64,000 nucleotides of DNA from Marinimicrobium sp038419845 (lineage in GTDB: Bacteria; Pseudomonadota; Gammaproteobacteria; Pseudomonadales; Cellvibrionaceae), in NCBI RefSeq assembly GCF_038419845.1, contig NZ_JBCAQT010000003.1, forward strand, positions 62,001 through 126,000, given 5' to 3'. Shown piece by piece: positions 25,807 through 34,017 of this stretch. Both the position numbers and the translations under genes were made by a program. The notes under the pieces are model-generated. The model had not been told where the DNA came from. It searched no databases and saw only the letters and a program-made list of their open reading frames with translations. The stretch's first letter is position 1; every line of letters starts with the position of its first letter.

Positions 25807-26319
25807 GTGAATTTCTGGGCACTGGTCATCATGCTGCTTGCCGTGGCCATGGCGCTGGGGCCCCTGTTGATGCTGCAACCGAGCCGGGGCGATAGGCGCC
25901 GGGAACAGTTTCGCCAGCGGGCCACCGAGCTGGGTCTGAGGGTCACGATCGAAGCCGCACCGCAACAGGCCACCGACATGGAAGCCCCGGGGCATCAGCC
26001 TGTGTACCGGCTGCCGGTCGCGGCCGGAGAGGGCAGCCGCGAGGCCTGGTTGCTGCTCCGGGCCGCCTATCGACACGACACCCACTTTCTGGGCGAATGG
26101 CGCTGGCACGGTCCCGGTCGGCCCAGCGAGGGTGAGCGGCGCTGCCTGGCGCAGTGGCTGCCCGAGCTGCCCGCTTCGGTGAGCGCCGTCGGAGCCGACC
26201 GGCGTGGCTGGTATCTGTTCTGGGAGGAAAAGGGGGAGGTGACAGACGTCGAGAGGCTGTCCCGGTACCTTCACGACCTCAGGGGTTGTAGTCGGTCTCC
26301 GGCATCAGTTCGGGGCTGA
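25807..26319 (+). CDS. Conserved hypothetical protein with N-terminal membrane helix
   Basis: The 170-aa protein begins with a membrane anchor (FWALVIMLLAVAMALGPLLML, about residues 3-23), then a basic stretch and a soluble domain of about 140 residues with no recognised motif. Translation starts at GTG with AGGAG (25790-25794) 12 nt upstream. It resembles small 'PSPRERR'-type membrane proteins of pseudomonads; no function is known. Its 3' end overlaps the convergent gene by 41 bp. Confidence 0.7.
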   Translation: MNFWALVIMLLAVAMALGPLLMLQPSRGDRRREQFRQRATELGLRVTIEAAPQQATDMEAPGHQPVYRLPVAAGEGSREAWLLLRAAYRHDTHFLGEWRWHGPGRPSEGERRCLAQWLPELPASVSAVGADRRGWYLFWEEKGEVTDVERLSRYLHDLRGCSRSPASVRG

Positions 26320-26983
26320 GCGCCTTGCGCTTGCCCTGGATCATATCGCCCAGCTCCCGGATGATTTCCATTCGGTGCGGGTTGGGGTGATCAGATGCAA
26401 TGAGTAACCCCTGGGCTTTCTTGTAATAGGCGAGCGCCGAGGTGATATCGCCTCTCTGCAGGGATTTGTGGCCCTCGGCCACGTAGGTCACGACCTCCAC
26501 CATCAGACGGGACCAGCTCAGCTCACGCAGAAACTCATCCAGCGTTTCGCGCTCCAGGCGGCCCTGGTTGTGCTGACGGCGCAGGACCCTGGCGGCCTGG
26601 TCCAGGCACTCGCGTGTGCGGGCCAGTTGCGCATCACTCTCGCGCAGGCGGTTGGCGCGAGCCTGGCGGCGGTTGTTCTCCAGCTCTTCGGCGCGCTCTT
26701 TGACATGGTTGAGGCGGGTTTCAAGATGAGTGTTCCGGCCGTTCTCCAGCGCCAGTGCGGCTTCGAGTTGGTGCTGAATCTCCCGGTTGATACGTTCGGC
26801 AATGCGCCGGTCGCTCAGGGTTTCCTCCAGGCCGATGAGCACCTCTTCCAGGCCTTCAATCTGGGCCCGGGCTCGCCGCTGACGCCAGCGAATCTCCCGG
26901 CGTCGTTGTTCCCGCCGGTTCACCAGATGCACCAGTAGCAGCGAGAACAACAAAGTGGCAGTGAGCGACAGTAGGGCGTTCAT
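26279..26983 (-). CDS. Conserved hypothetical membrane-anchored coiled-coil protein
   Basis: The 234-aa protein has an N-terminal membrane helix (MNALLSLTATLLFSLLLVHLV), a strongly basic segment (NRREQRRREIRWRQRRAR), a long coiled coil (about 45-160), and a helical C-terminal region with TPR-like features (HKSLQRGDITSALAYYKKAQGLL). ATG 26983 places the membrane helix at the N-terminus; 44 more codons are open upstream but look non-coding. Function unknown. It overlaps the opposite gene's 3' end by 41 bp. Confidence 0.72.
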   Translation of the reverse strand: MNALLSLTATLLFSLLLVHLVNRREQRRREIRWRQRRARAQIEGLEEVLIGLEETLSDRRIAERINREIQHQLEAALALENGRNTHLETRLNHVKERAEELENNRRQARANRLRESDAQLARTRECLDQAARVLRRQHNQGRLERETLDEFLRELSWSRLMVEVVTYVAEGHKSLQRGDITSALAYYKKAQGLLIASDHPNPHRMEIIRELGDMIQGKRKALSPELMPETDYNP

Positions 26984-27321
26984 GGCTCCCCGATGGGTGC
27001 GTCCGGTTGAAAAAGTCTCTGCCTTTTTAAGGGCTCTGCTGAGGCTGTCGGCCGGGAAGGAGAAAGCTTTACAGATTGTTTGTGGCAAATCCTTGCAAAT
27101 CAAGGAGATAGCCACTTTACTGGCAAGGGGTGTGGTGCCCGCCAGGCGCTATTCATAGCGCTGGAGCCAGGGGGTTCGCGAGAGGTTCTGTCACTCGCGA
27201 GCCAGCATTCGACTTGACCCGGCCCGGCTGAGGTCTTATATATGCGCACCTCGACCGGTATTTTGCCGCGCCAGGCCTGTCGGCCATTCACTCACATTCG
27301 GTAACCACAAAGAAGAGTCGC
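26984..27321. other. Gap upstream of topA with two hairpins and a promoter
   Basis: The gap holds no gene. From left to right it has AAAAAG/CTTTTT (27010-27028), the hairpin GCGCTAT-TC-ATAGCGC (27146-27161), a 10-bp stem GGTTCGCGAG/CTCGCGAGCC with one G-T pair (27173-27203), then the topA promoter. Confidence 0.6.
27214..27242 (+). promoter_or_regulatory. Sigma70-type promoter of topA
   Basis: TTGACC (27214-27219), a 17-bp spacer and TATATA (27237-27242) give a near-consensus promoter 80 bp before the topA start. The GC-rich spacer and strong elements suit the supercoiling-sensitive promoter known for topA in enterics. Confidence 0.7.
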
Positions 27322-29943
27322 ATGGGTAAATCGTTAGTTATTGTCGAATCGCCGGCCAAGGCCAAGACCATCAACAAGTACCTGGGCAACGACTATGTCG
27401 TGAAATCCAGTGTCGGCCACATCCGCGATCTTCCCACCAGTGGTAACTCCAAACCGGTGGACCCCAAAGAGCGGGCCCGCCAGGCGGCCAAAACCCGCAA
27501 GCTCTCCCCCAAGGAAAAGGAGAAATACAAGGCGCAGAAACACAAGGATCAGCTGATCAAGCGCATGGGCATTGATCCGGAGCATGGCTGGGAGGCGCGT
27601 TACGAGATCCTGCCGGGTAAGGAAAAAGTGGTGGATGAGCTGCGTAAGCTGGCGGCCAAAGCCGATACTATCTACCTCGCGACGGACTTGGACAGAGAAG
27701 GGGAGGCGATCGCCTGGCACCTGCAGGAAGCGATCGGGGGCCAGCCCGAGCAGTATCGTCGGGTGGTGTTCAACGAGATCACCAAGAGTGCGATTCAGAA
27801 CGCCTTCAAGCACCCGGGACGGATCGATCGCGATCGGGTCAACGCGCAACAGGCTCGCCGGTTCCTCGATCGGGTGGTGGGCTACATGCTCTCACCCCTG
27901 TTGTGGGAAAAAATTGCCCGGGGGCTTTCCGCCGGTCGGGTACAGTCGGTGGCCGTGCGCCTGGTGGTGGAGCGCGAGCGTGAGATTCGCGCCTTTGTGC
28001 CGGAAGAGTACTGGACCCTCGCCGCCCAGCTGAAGGCCAGTGGCGGCGAACAGGTGCGCTTTGAAGTCAAAAAGGAAGGTGACAAGGCCTTCAAACCGCT
28101 CAACGAGACCCAGGCGATGGCCGCCGTCAAGGCGCTCGAAGGGGCCCAGTACGAAGTCACCGACCGGGAAGACAAGCCCACCCGCTCCAAGCCACCGGCG
28201 CCGTTTATTACTTCCACCCTGCAGCAGGCGGCCAGTACCCGTCTGGGCTTTGGGGTGAAGAAAACCATGATGATGGCGCAGCGGTTGTACGAAGCCGGCT
28301 ACATCACCTACATGCGGACTGACTCCACCAACCTGAGTCAGGAGGCGGTGGCCAACTGTCGGGACTACATCCAGGAGGAGTACGGCAAACGCTATCTGCC
28401 CGAAAACCCGGCGGTCTACAGCAGCAAAGAGGGCGCCCAGGAGGCGCACGAGGCGATTCGCCCCTCCAACGTCACGGTCAAGCCCAACCATGTGAGCGGT
28501 ATGGAACGCGACGCCGAGCGGCTCTACACTTTGATCTGGCAACAGTTTGTGGCCTGTCAAATGAGCCAGGCCGAGTTCACCAGCACCTCCATTGTGGTTC
28601 ACGCCAATAACTTCGAACTGCGCACCCGGGGTCGGGTCATCCGCTTTGACGGCTTCATGAAAGTCCTGCCGCCGGTTTCCAAAAAAGAAGAGGATGTGGT
28701 GCTGCCCGATATCAAAGTGGGGCAGCAGCTGCCGCTGATCAAGCTCGACCCCTCCCAGCACTTTACCAAGCCGCCCGCGCGCTTTACCGAAGCGAGCCTG
28801 GTGAAGGAGCTGGAAAAGCGGGCCATCGGGCGCCCGTCCACTTACGCTTCGATCATTTCCACCATTCAGGATCGCGGCTACGCCCGGCTGGAAAACCGCC
28901 GTTTTTACGCGGAAAAGATGGGCGACATCGTGACCGAACGCCTGGTAGAAAGCTTTGATGACCTGATGGACTACGGCTTTACCGCCAGCATGGAAGACTC
29001 TCTGGACGATGTGGCTCAGGGCGAGAAAAACTGGCAGCAGCTGCTCGATGAGTTTTACGCCGAATTTACCCGCAAGCTGTCCGAGGCACAGAAGAAAGAG
29101 GGCGGCATGCGCACCAATGCGCCCACCGACACGGACATCGAGTGCGACCAGTGCGGGCGTCACATGCAGATTCGCACCGGCAGTACCGGGGTGTTCCTGG
29201 GGTGTTCCGGCTACGCACTGCCGCCCAAAGAGCGCTGTAAAAACACCATGAATCTTGTCTCTGGCGACGAGGCCCTGGATGCCGATGCGGACGAAGAGGC
29301 GGAGTCGCGCCTGTTGCGGACCAAGCGCCGGTGCAAGCTGTGCAATACCGCCATGGACAGTTATCTGCTCGACAGTAAACGCAAGCTGCACATCTGTGGC
29401 AACAACCCCGACTGCCCCGGCTATGAAGTCGAGCAGGGCAGTTTCAAGCTCAAGGGCTATGAGGGTCCCACCCTGGAGTGCGATAAGTGCGGCAGTGAAA
29501 TGCAGCTCAAAACCGGCCGCTTCGGAAAGTACTTTGGTTGTACCAACAGCGAGTGTAAAAACACCCGCAAACTGCTCAAAAGTGGTGAACCCGCGCCGCC
29601 CAAGATGGACCCGGTTCCCATGCCGGAACTGGCCTGCGTCAAGGTGGACGACACCTACGTGTTGCGCGATGGTGCCTCCGGCCTGTTCCTGGCGGCAAGC
29701 CAGTTTCCCAAAAACCGGGAGACCCGCGCGCCCCTGGTGGAGGAGCTGTTGCCCCACAAGAGCGAGATCGATCCCAAGTACAAGTTTCTGTTCTCAGCGC
29801 CCACGGAAGATCCCGACGGCAACAAAACGGTGGTCCGTTACAGCCGCAAAACCAAGGAGCAGTATGTCCAGTCCGAAGTTGAAGGCAAAGCGACCGGCTG
29901 GAAGGCGTTTTACGAGAAAGGCAAATGGGTGCCCAACAAATAG
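27322..29943 (+). CDS. topA: DNA topoisomerase I
   Basis: TopA relaxes negative supercoils by transient single-strand cleavage. The 873-aa protein has the Toprim domain (SLVIVESPAKAKTINKYLG, ATDLDREGEAIAWHL), the four-domain core with active-site Tyr330 in YITYMRTDSTN, RFLDRVVGYMLSPLLW, and a C-terminal region with zinc-ribbon modules: ECDQCGRHMQIRTG, LCNTAMDSYLL and ECDKCGSEMQLKTGRFGKYFGC. Length is close to E. coli TopA (865). ATG 27322 is about 80 bp downstream of a near-consensus promoter. Confidence 0.98.
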   Translation: MGKSLVIVESPAKAKTINKYLGNDYVVKSSVGHIRDLPTSGNSKPVDPKERARQAAKTRKLSPKEKEKYKAQKHKDQLIKRMGIDPEHGWEARYEILPGKEKVVDELRKLAAKADTIYLATDLDREGEAIAWHLQEAIGGQPEQYRRVVFNEITKSAIQNAFKHPGRIDRDRVNAQQARRFLDRVVGYMLSPLLWEKIARGLSAGRVQSVAVRLVVEREREIRAFVPEEYWTLAAQLKASGGEQVRFEVKKEGDKAFKPLNETQAMAAVKALEGAQYEVTDREDKPTRSKPPAPFITSTLQQAASTRLGFGVKKTMMMAQRLYEAGYITYMRTDSTNLSQEAVANCRDYIQEEYGKRYLPENPAVYSSKEGAQEAHEAIRPSNVTVKPNHVSGMERDAERLYTLIWQQFVACQMSQAEFTSTSIVVHANNFELRTRGRVIRFDGFMKVLPPVSKKEEDVVLPDIKVGQQLPLIKLDPSQHFTKPPARFTEASLVKELEKRAIGRPSTYASIISTIQDRGYARLENRRFYAEKMGDIVTERLVESFDDLMDYGFTASMEDSLDDVAQGEKNWQQLLDEFYAEFTRKLSEAQKKEGGMRTNAPTDTDIECDQCGRHMQIRTGSTGVFLGCSGYALPPKERCKNTMNLVSGDEALDADADEEAESRLLRTKRRCKLCNTAMDSYLLDSKRKLHICGNNPDCPGYEVEQGSFKLKGYEGPTLECDKCGSEMQLKTGRFGKYFGCTNSECKNTRKLLKSGEPAPPKMDPVPMPELACVKVDDTYVLRDGASGLFLAASQFPKNRETRAPLVEELLPHKSEIDPKYKFLFSAPTEDPDGNKTVVRYSRKTKEQYVQSEVEGKATGWKAFYEKGKWVPNK

Positions 29944-29973
29944 GTCACCAATGAATAGAGCGGGGGAGCCGTA

Positions 29974-30486
29974 ATGGCAGCGACCAGTCTGTCTTTGGTC
30001 AACCAGAAACTGGCATTCTGTCGGGCCCTGGTAAAGCTGATTCAGCAGGAGCCGGAGCCGCGCCAGGTCAGTGCCCGGGTGCGGTGTCAGAGCCTGCTGG
30101 ATGCGGCGGCGTTCCATCTGCTGTGCGCCTACCGGCATTACTTGCGCGAGGTGGCGGAGAACTACGGGGTTGCCGATTCGGCCAATATCTCAAATGAAGG
30201 GGAGCTGGCCGATGCGCTGCAACGGATGGGCAAAGTGCCCTCCGAGGCGCTGGAGCTGAAGGCCCTGCGCGACGATCCCGATAGTTGGTTGGCCGAGCTG
30301 CAGAGTGCTTACGAGGCCTGTTGGGAGCTCAGCGACCCGGTGGCGATGAGCCAGAGAATTCAGGTGATGGATCTGGATACGCCCCGGGGCCGCTCCCGAA
30401 AGGTCTCCCGGGAGCGTCTGCTGTTCTGGTTTGAGGCCTTTGAGCACCTGGTCGATCGCCAGCGGGAAACCAGCGCCGAATATTAG
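29974..30486 (+). CDS. Conserved hypothetical, DUF6586 type
   Basis: The 170-aa, mainly helical soluble protein has no catalytic motif. A small gene directly after topA, then another small gene and the sulA-lexA pair, is the arrangement seen in P. aeruginosa (PA3011 to PA3007), and this gene corresponds to PA3010. A GGGGGAG site lies 6 nt before the ATG. Function unknown; co-transcription with topA is likely, as the gap is only 30 bp. Confidence 0.8.
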   Translation: MAATSLSLVNQKLAFCRALVKLIQQEPEPRQVSARVRCQSLLDAAAFHLLCAYRHYLREVAENYGVADSANISNEGELADALQRMGKVPSEALELKALRDDPDSWLAELQSAYEACWELSDPVAMSQRIQVMDLDTPRGRSRKVSRERLLFWFEAFEHLVDRQRETSAEY

Positions 30487-30586
30487 CGACGGGGTACACT
30501 AGAAAACCGACGTCGTAGCTGTGGAAAATGTGACTCTGTGGTAAACTTGTGCCCTAAAAGGTTGTAACCTCGGGGGCGGAGTCACT

Positions 30587-30844
30587 ATGTCATCATCCAT
30601 GTACGAAATTGTTGAGCTGCCGAATGGCGATGTGGTGCTGCAGCGCTCCGACGAGGAAAAAGAGCCCCTGGTCTGCATCCGTTTTTCCGCCGACTCCCTG
30701 TCTTTCATGCGCGACGGTAAATTCGATGTGGCCCGAGCCATGATCGAAGCGGGTATGGAAGCGGCCAGTGAGCTGGCGGATGAGGGGGTGGAAGACTTTC
30801 TCGGAGAGTTGGGCGACGAAGAAGAAACGCCCATTTATCACTGA
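30587..30844 (+). CDS. Small conserved hypothetical protein (PA3009-like)
   Basis: The 85-aa acidic protein (MSSSMYEIVELPNGDVVLQR, VCIRFSADSLSFM, GMEAASELADEG) has no known domain but keeps its place between the topA-linked gene and sulA-lexA as in Pseudomonas. It starts at ATG with GGAG about 10 nt upstream. The 100-bp gap before it includes a possible extended -10 (TGGTAAACT), so it may have its own promoter. Convergent with sulA. Confidence 0.8.
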   Translation: MSSSMYEIVELPNGDVVLQRSDEEKEPLVCIRFSADSLSFMRDGKFDVARAMIEAGMEAASELADEGVEDFLGELGDEEETPIYH

Positions 30845-30886
30845 GCCTTCCCGCCCTCTACCCACTCTGCTTTGCTCGTCAGAGAT

Positions 30887-31306
30887 TCAGCGCATTCTCA
30901 GCAAGAGCCCCTGACACTGTCCCTTCAGCGCCGCTGCCTCCAGGTGTTTGAGCTCACGGTCATTCATGGCTCCCGGGCTGGCAATCACGGTATGACTGTT
31001 GCCCCGGGCAAGCGCTTCCCATAGGATCCAGCGATTGTCCTCGTTTTCGGGGACATGAATCATGCGGATGGCGTGAGTATCCACGCCATAGCGCGCCAGC
31101 AGGGCACGATCCACCGGGCCCGGATTGATCCAGGTCAGCCACCGCTCGGAGCGGCTCTGGCTCAGGTGCGCCACCATTGGCAGCAACAGCTGTGTCTGTT
31201 CCGGCGCATTGTGGGTCAGCACCAGTTCGGTGATGCCTCCACTCGGAGCCTGAACCGGCTCGGCGGCTTTATTCAGGACGGCGTTATTCAGGGCGGCATT
31301 AATCAC
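30887..31306 (-). CDS. sulA: SulA-type cell-division inhibitor
   Basis: SulA blocks FtsZ polymerisation during the SOS response. The 139-aa protein has the family core ITELVLTHNAPEQTQLLLPM, WLTWINPGPVDRALL, and WILWEALARGNSHTVIASPG. It starts at GTG 31306 with AGGAG 9 nt upstream, inside the end of lexA, overlapping lexA by 8 nt. Both genes are therefore under the LexA box upstream of lexA, as in Pseudomonas. Confidence 0.88.
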   Translation of the reverse strand: MINAALNNAVLNKAAEPVQAPSGGITELVLTHNAPEQTQLLLPMVAHLSQSRSERWLTWINPGPVDRALLARYGVDTHAIRMIHVPENEDNRWILWEALARGNSHTVIASPGAMNDRELKHLEAAALKGQCQGLLLRMR

Positions 31307-31901
31307 GGCGAATCACTCCTACGCTCAAGCCTTCGATGGTCAGATCCTGGTCGCGCAGATCGACCTTGATCACCTCAAAGTCCGGGTTCTCCGGCAGCAG
31401 CTCTACCTGGGCGCGGTTACCGACCCGGCGGAACCGTTTGACGGTCACTTCTTCACCAATGCGCGCCACGACAATCTGCCCATTGCGTACCTGTTGAGTG
31501 CGGTGTACCGCAAGCAGGTCGCCATCCAGGATGCCGGCATCCTTCATGCTCATGCCATGGACCCTGAGCAGGTAGTCGGCCTGAGGAGTAAAAAAGCTGT
31601 GGGGGAACTGGCAGTAGTCCTCGATGTGCTCCTGGGCCAGGATGGGGCTACCGGCGGCGACCCGGCCGATGAGTGGAATCCCCTGTTGGGGCTCCACCAG
31701 CTTGATGCCACGCGAGGCGCCGGGGATCACCTCAATGGCGCCCTTGCGGGCCAGGGCCTTGATGTGCTCTTCGGCGGCGTTGGCCGACTTGTAGCCCAGA
31801 ATCCGGGCGATTTCCGCCCGGGTGGGCGGGTAGCCGGTGTCTTCGGCGTAGTTCTTGATCAGTTGCAGGACTTTTTCCTGCCGTGGAGTCAAGTTGAGCA
31901 T
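31299..31901 (-). CDS. lexA: SOS repressor LexA
   Basis: LexA represses SOS genes and self-cleaves when RecA* forms. The 200-aa protein has an N-terminal winged helix (TRAEIARILGYKSANAAEEHI), the Ala83-Gly84 cleavage site in RVAAGSP, and the Ser118 (VHGMSMKDAG) and Lys155 (EVTVKRF) catalytic pair. ATG 31901 has GGGAG 6 nt upstream. A promoter covered by a LexA box lies about 85 bp upstream, so autoregulation is expected. Confidence 0.98.
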   Translation of the reverse strand: MLNLTPRQEKVLQLIKNYAEDTGYPPTRAEIARILGYKSANAAEEHIKALARKGAIEVIPGASRGIKLVEPQQGIPLIGRVAAGSPILAQEHIEDYCQFPHSFFTPQADYLLRVHGMSMKDAGILDGDLLAVHRTQQVRNGQIVVARIGEEVTVKRFRRVGNRAQVELLPENPDFEVIKVDLRDQDLTIEGLSVGVIRRD

Positions 31902-31979
31902 GGCGCGCTCCCGTGGCGTTGATCCCGAATTGAAGACCGGTCAAAGCTGAGATCCGATCTATGGGTTTTTATACAGCTA

Positions 31980-31995
31980 TTGTGATTATATACAG
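31980..31995. promoter_or_regulatory. LexA box
   Basis: TTGT-N8-ACAG (on the minus strand CTGTATATAATCACAA) differs from the CTGT-N8-ACAG consensus at one base and covers the -10 of the lexA promoter. Two weaker half-matching boxes lie at 31961-31976 and 32003-32018, each two mismatches from consensus. Confidence 0.8.
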
Positions 31996-32012
31996 TTATG
32001 ACCTGTATGCAA
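31985..32012 (-). promoter_or_regulatory. lexA promoter
   Basis: On the minus strand TTGCAT (32012-32007), a 16-bp spacer and TATAAT (31990-31985) form a sigma70 promoter with a start site near 31978 and a leader of about 77 nt. The -10 lies inside the LexA box. Confidence 0.75.
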
Positions 32013-32099
32013 TACCTGTCGGAAAACTCGCCGGGATGACCTGGAAATCGGGACGGGTAGGGCGGGAGACGGAGGCCAGGGACGAGGTCAGGGGCGGCC

Positions 32100-32123
32100 G
32101 GCGCGGTGACGATGCGCCGCGCC
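32100..32123. repeat. GC-rich hairpin in the lexA/DUF6763 gap
   Basis: GGCGCGG (32100-32106) and CCGCGCC (32117-32123) form a 7-bp stem with a 10-nt loop, 32 bp beyond the stop of the minus-strand 32155 gene. It may be that gene's 3' hairpin; no T-run follows. Confidence 0.4.
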
Positions 32124-32154
32124 CTGGCTGGCGTCAGTGGGCTCCGCCATTGAC

Positions 32155-32469
32155 TCAGTAGTCGTCGTAGCCGGAGAAGAGGTCGGGTTCGATCTGGTTG
32201 ATCGGGTTGTCCCAGCTGTCGGGTTTGTGCGTATCGTCACGCCAGCGGTCTTCCTGGCTCATCTCGAAGGCAATGTCGGAGTCCTCGGGTGGGGCCGTCG
32301 GGGTCAGGGGGAGCTGAAGCCAGGTTTCCAGGTCGAACTCGCCAATCGCACCATCCAGATACTGGACTTCAACGGTACCCTGTTCCTCGTCCAGGGCGAC
32401 GACTTCGAAGGCCTGTTCGCTGTCCCGGTCGAAGTACCAGGCACCAATGCTGGGTGCTTGAAAAGCCAT
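32155..32469 (-). CDS. Small conserved hypothetical, DUF6763-like
   Basis: The 104-aa acidic protein (GAWYFDRDSEQAFEVVALDE, VEVQYLDGAIGEFDLETWLQL) looks like the DUF6763 family of small gammaproteobacterial proteins with an SH3-like beta fold. ATG 32469 has AGGAG 8 nt upstream; a GTG two codons earlier lies too close to that site. No function is known. Confidence 0.68.
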   Translation of the reverse strand: MAFQAPSIGAWYFDRDSEQAFEVVALDEEQGTVEVQYLDGAIGEFDLETWLQLPLTPTAPPEDSDIAFEMSQEDRWRDDTHKPDSWDNPINQIEPDLFSGYDDY

Positions 32470-32766
32470 GTGCACTTCTCCTGTATTGATGGTCCTGTGT
32501 TAGTGGAATAGCGCGCCAGCCAAAGGGGGCGTTATGATTGATTGATACCATAGCACGGACCCGGGTGAAACCTCATTGACCGGACAGGGCACTGGCACCC
32601 ACCCGGGAAGGTCCCGGGGGCGGGCGCTCTCTTCCGGAAGTGTCGTAATTGCTTCATTTTGCTCGCAGTTTTCGTTTTGTCCGGGGCATCGGTATACTCT
32701 CGCGAGTCTGAATGATTCTATCGGTTCTACTTTACATAAGAACTTTGTCTAACACGGCGGAAAGGT
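32470..32766. other. Gap between the DUF6763-like gene and mscS
   Basis: This divergent gap of 297 bp has no gene. It contains ACCCGGG-type palindromic pieces at about 32559-32565 and 32601-32607, and a TATACT -10 (32693-32698) for the mscS side with only a weak -35. Confidence 0.5.
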
Positions 32767-34017
32767 ATGGATTTGATAAACCAGATTAAGGGTTGGCTGG
32801 CCGACCTGGCCGATAAAGATCAACTCTGGATCGTGCACGCCTTCGGTCTGGTGGTGGTGACCCTGGTCGTGGCCATGGCGGTCGTGTTCGTGTTGCGGCG
32901 CGCGGAGCGTCGCGCGGATAGAGCCAATGCCATGTGGGCCAAGTCGCTGTTCTGGGCCGCTCGCTCTCCTGTTCGGGGGGTGATCTGGCTTGTTGGCCTC
33001 AGTTGGGCCAGCTATGTGACCCATCGCGGTACTGAAGTGGAGCTGATGGGTGTGGTCACGACGGTACGACAGGTCGGTATCGTGATCATGGCGGCCTGGT
33101 TTCTGGTGCGCTTTATCCGGATGGCGGAGCTCGAGTTTCTCAGCCCACGTGAAGGTGAGCCGCGCGATCCCACCACGGTGTTGGCCATCGGCAAGTTGCT
33201 GCGGGTCGCGGTGCTGATCACGGCGGTGCTGGTACTGGCGCAGTCGCTGGGCTACAGCATGTCCGGCGTATTGGCCTTTGGCGGGGTCGGTGGCCTGGCG
33301 GTGGGTTTTGCCGCCAAAGACCTGCTGGCCAATTTTTTCGGTGGCCTGATGATCTATATGGACCGGCCCTTTGCCGTGGGCGACTGGGTGCGCTCGCCGG
33401 ACCAGAATATCGAGGGGACGGTGGAGAATATCGGTTGGCGCCTGACCCGGTTGCGCACCTTTGATCGCCGACCGCTGTATGTGCCCAATGCCACCTTTAC
33501 CCAGATTTCCGTGGAAAACCCCTCGCGGATGGAGAACCGGCGGATTTTTGAAACGGTCGGTATCCGCTACGATGATGCCGGTAAAATGGCGGGAATTGTC
33601 GCCGATGTGAAGAAGATGGTTCTCGATCATCCCGACCTGGAAACGGAAGTCCGCACCCTGATCGTCAATTTCAACGGTTTCGCGGCCAGCTCGCTGGATT
33701 TCTTTGTCTATACCTTCACGAAGACAGTGGATTGGGTGGAATTCCACGAAATCAAGCAGGACGTCATGCTCAAGGTCATCGAGATTGTCGAAAACCACGG
33801 TGCCCAGTGTGCCTTCCCCACCTCAACGCTGCATATTCCGGAGCCGGTCACTCTGGCCGACCCGCAAGGTTCCCGATCCGAAAACCGGGAAGAACCCAAA
33901 CAAAGCCGGGACACTCCCCGGCAGAGAGAGGACAACAGTGCCAAAGAAAGCCGCCCAATCCAGTCCGGACCGGACAACGGGAATAACGGGAATAACGGGA
34001 ACTCCGGTGAGTCATGA
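32767..34017 (+). CDS. MscS-family mechanosensitive channel
   Basis: The 416-aa protein has an N-terminal membrane region of about four helices, the pore-lining TM3 (AFGGVGGLAVGFAAKDLLANFFGG-type glycine/alanine pattern, about residues 175-200), a beta domain (DRPFAVGDWVRSPDQNIEGTVENIGWRLTRLRTFD) and an alpha-beta C-terminal domain. It resembles YnaI/MscM-type channels that relieve osmotic downshock. The last 55 residues are polar and end in an Asn-Gly repeat (NGNNGNNGNSGES) that overlaps the start region of hpt. Confidence 0.9.
   Translation: MDLINQIKGWLADLADKDQLWIVHAFGLVVVTLVVAMAVVFVLRRAERRADRANAMWAKSLFWAARSPVRGVIWLVGLSWASYVTHRGTEVELMGVVTTVRQVGIVIMAAWFLVRFIRMAELEFLSPREGEPRDPTTVLAIGKLLRVAVLITAVLVLAQSLGYSMSGVLAFGGVGGLAVGFAAKDLLANFFGGLMIYMDRPFAVGDWVRSPDQNIEGTVENIGWRLTRLRTFDRRPLYVPNATFTQISVENPSRMENRRIFETVGIRYDDAGKMAGIVADVKKMVLDHPDLETEVRTLIVNFNGFAASSLDFFVYTFTKTVDWVEFHEIKQDVMLKVIEIVENHGAQCAFPTSTLHIPEPVTLADPQGSRSENREEPKQSRDTPRQREDNSAKESRPIQSGPDNGNNGNNGNSGES
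33977..34000 (+). repeat. 9-bp tandem repeat at the mscS-hpt junction
   Basis: About three copies of AACGGGAAT run in frame in mscS and encode the Asn-Gly repeats. The GGGA of the last copy lies where the hpt ribosome site should be, so repeat number could affect hpt translation spacing. Confidence 0.65.

Noticed and set aside
27892..29757. 621-residue open frame antisense to topA
   Set aside because: It is a shadow of topA on the other strand caused by high G+C, as are similar long antisense frames over uup, mfd and nqrA.
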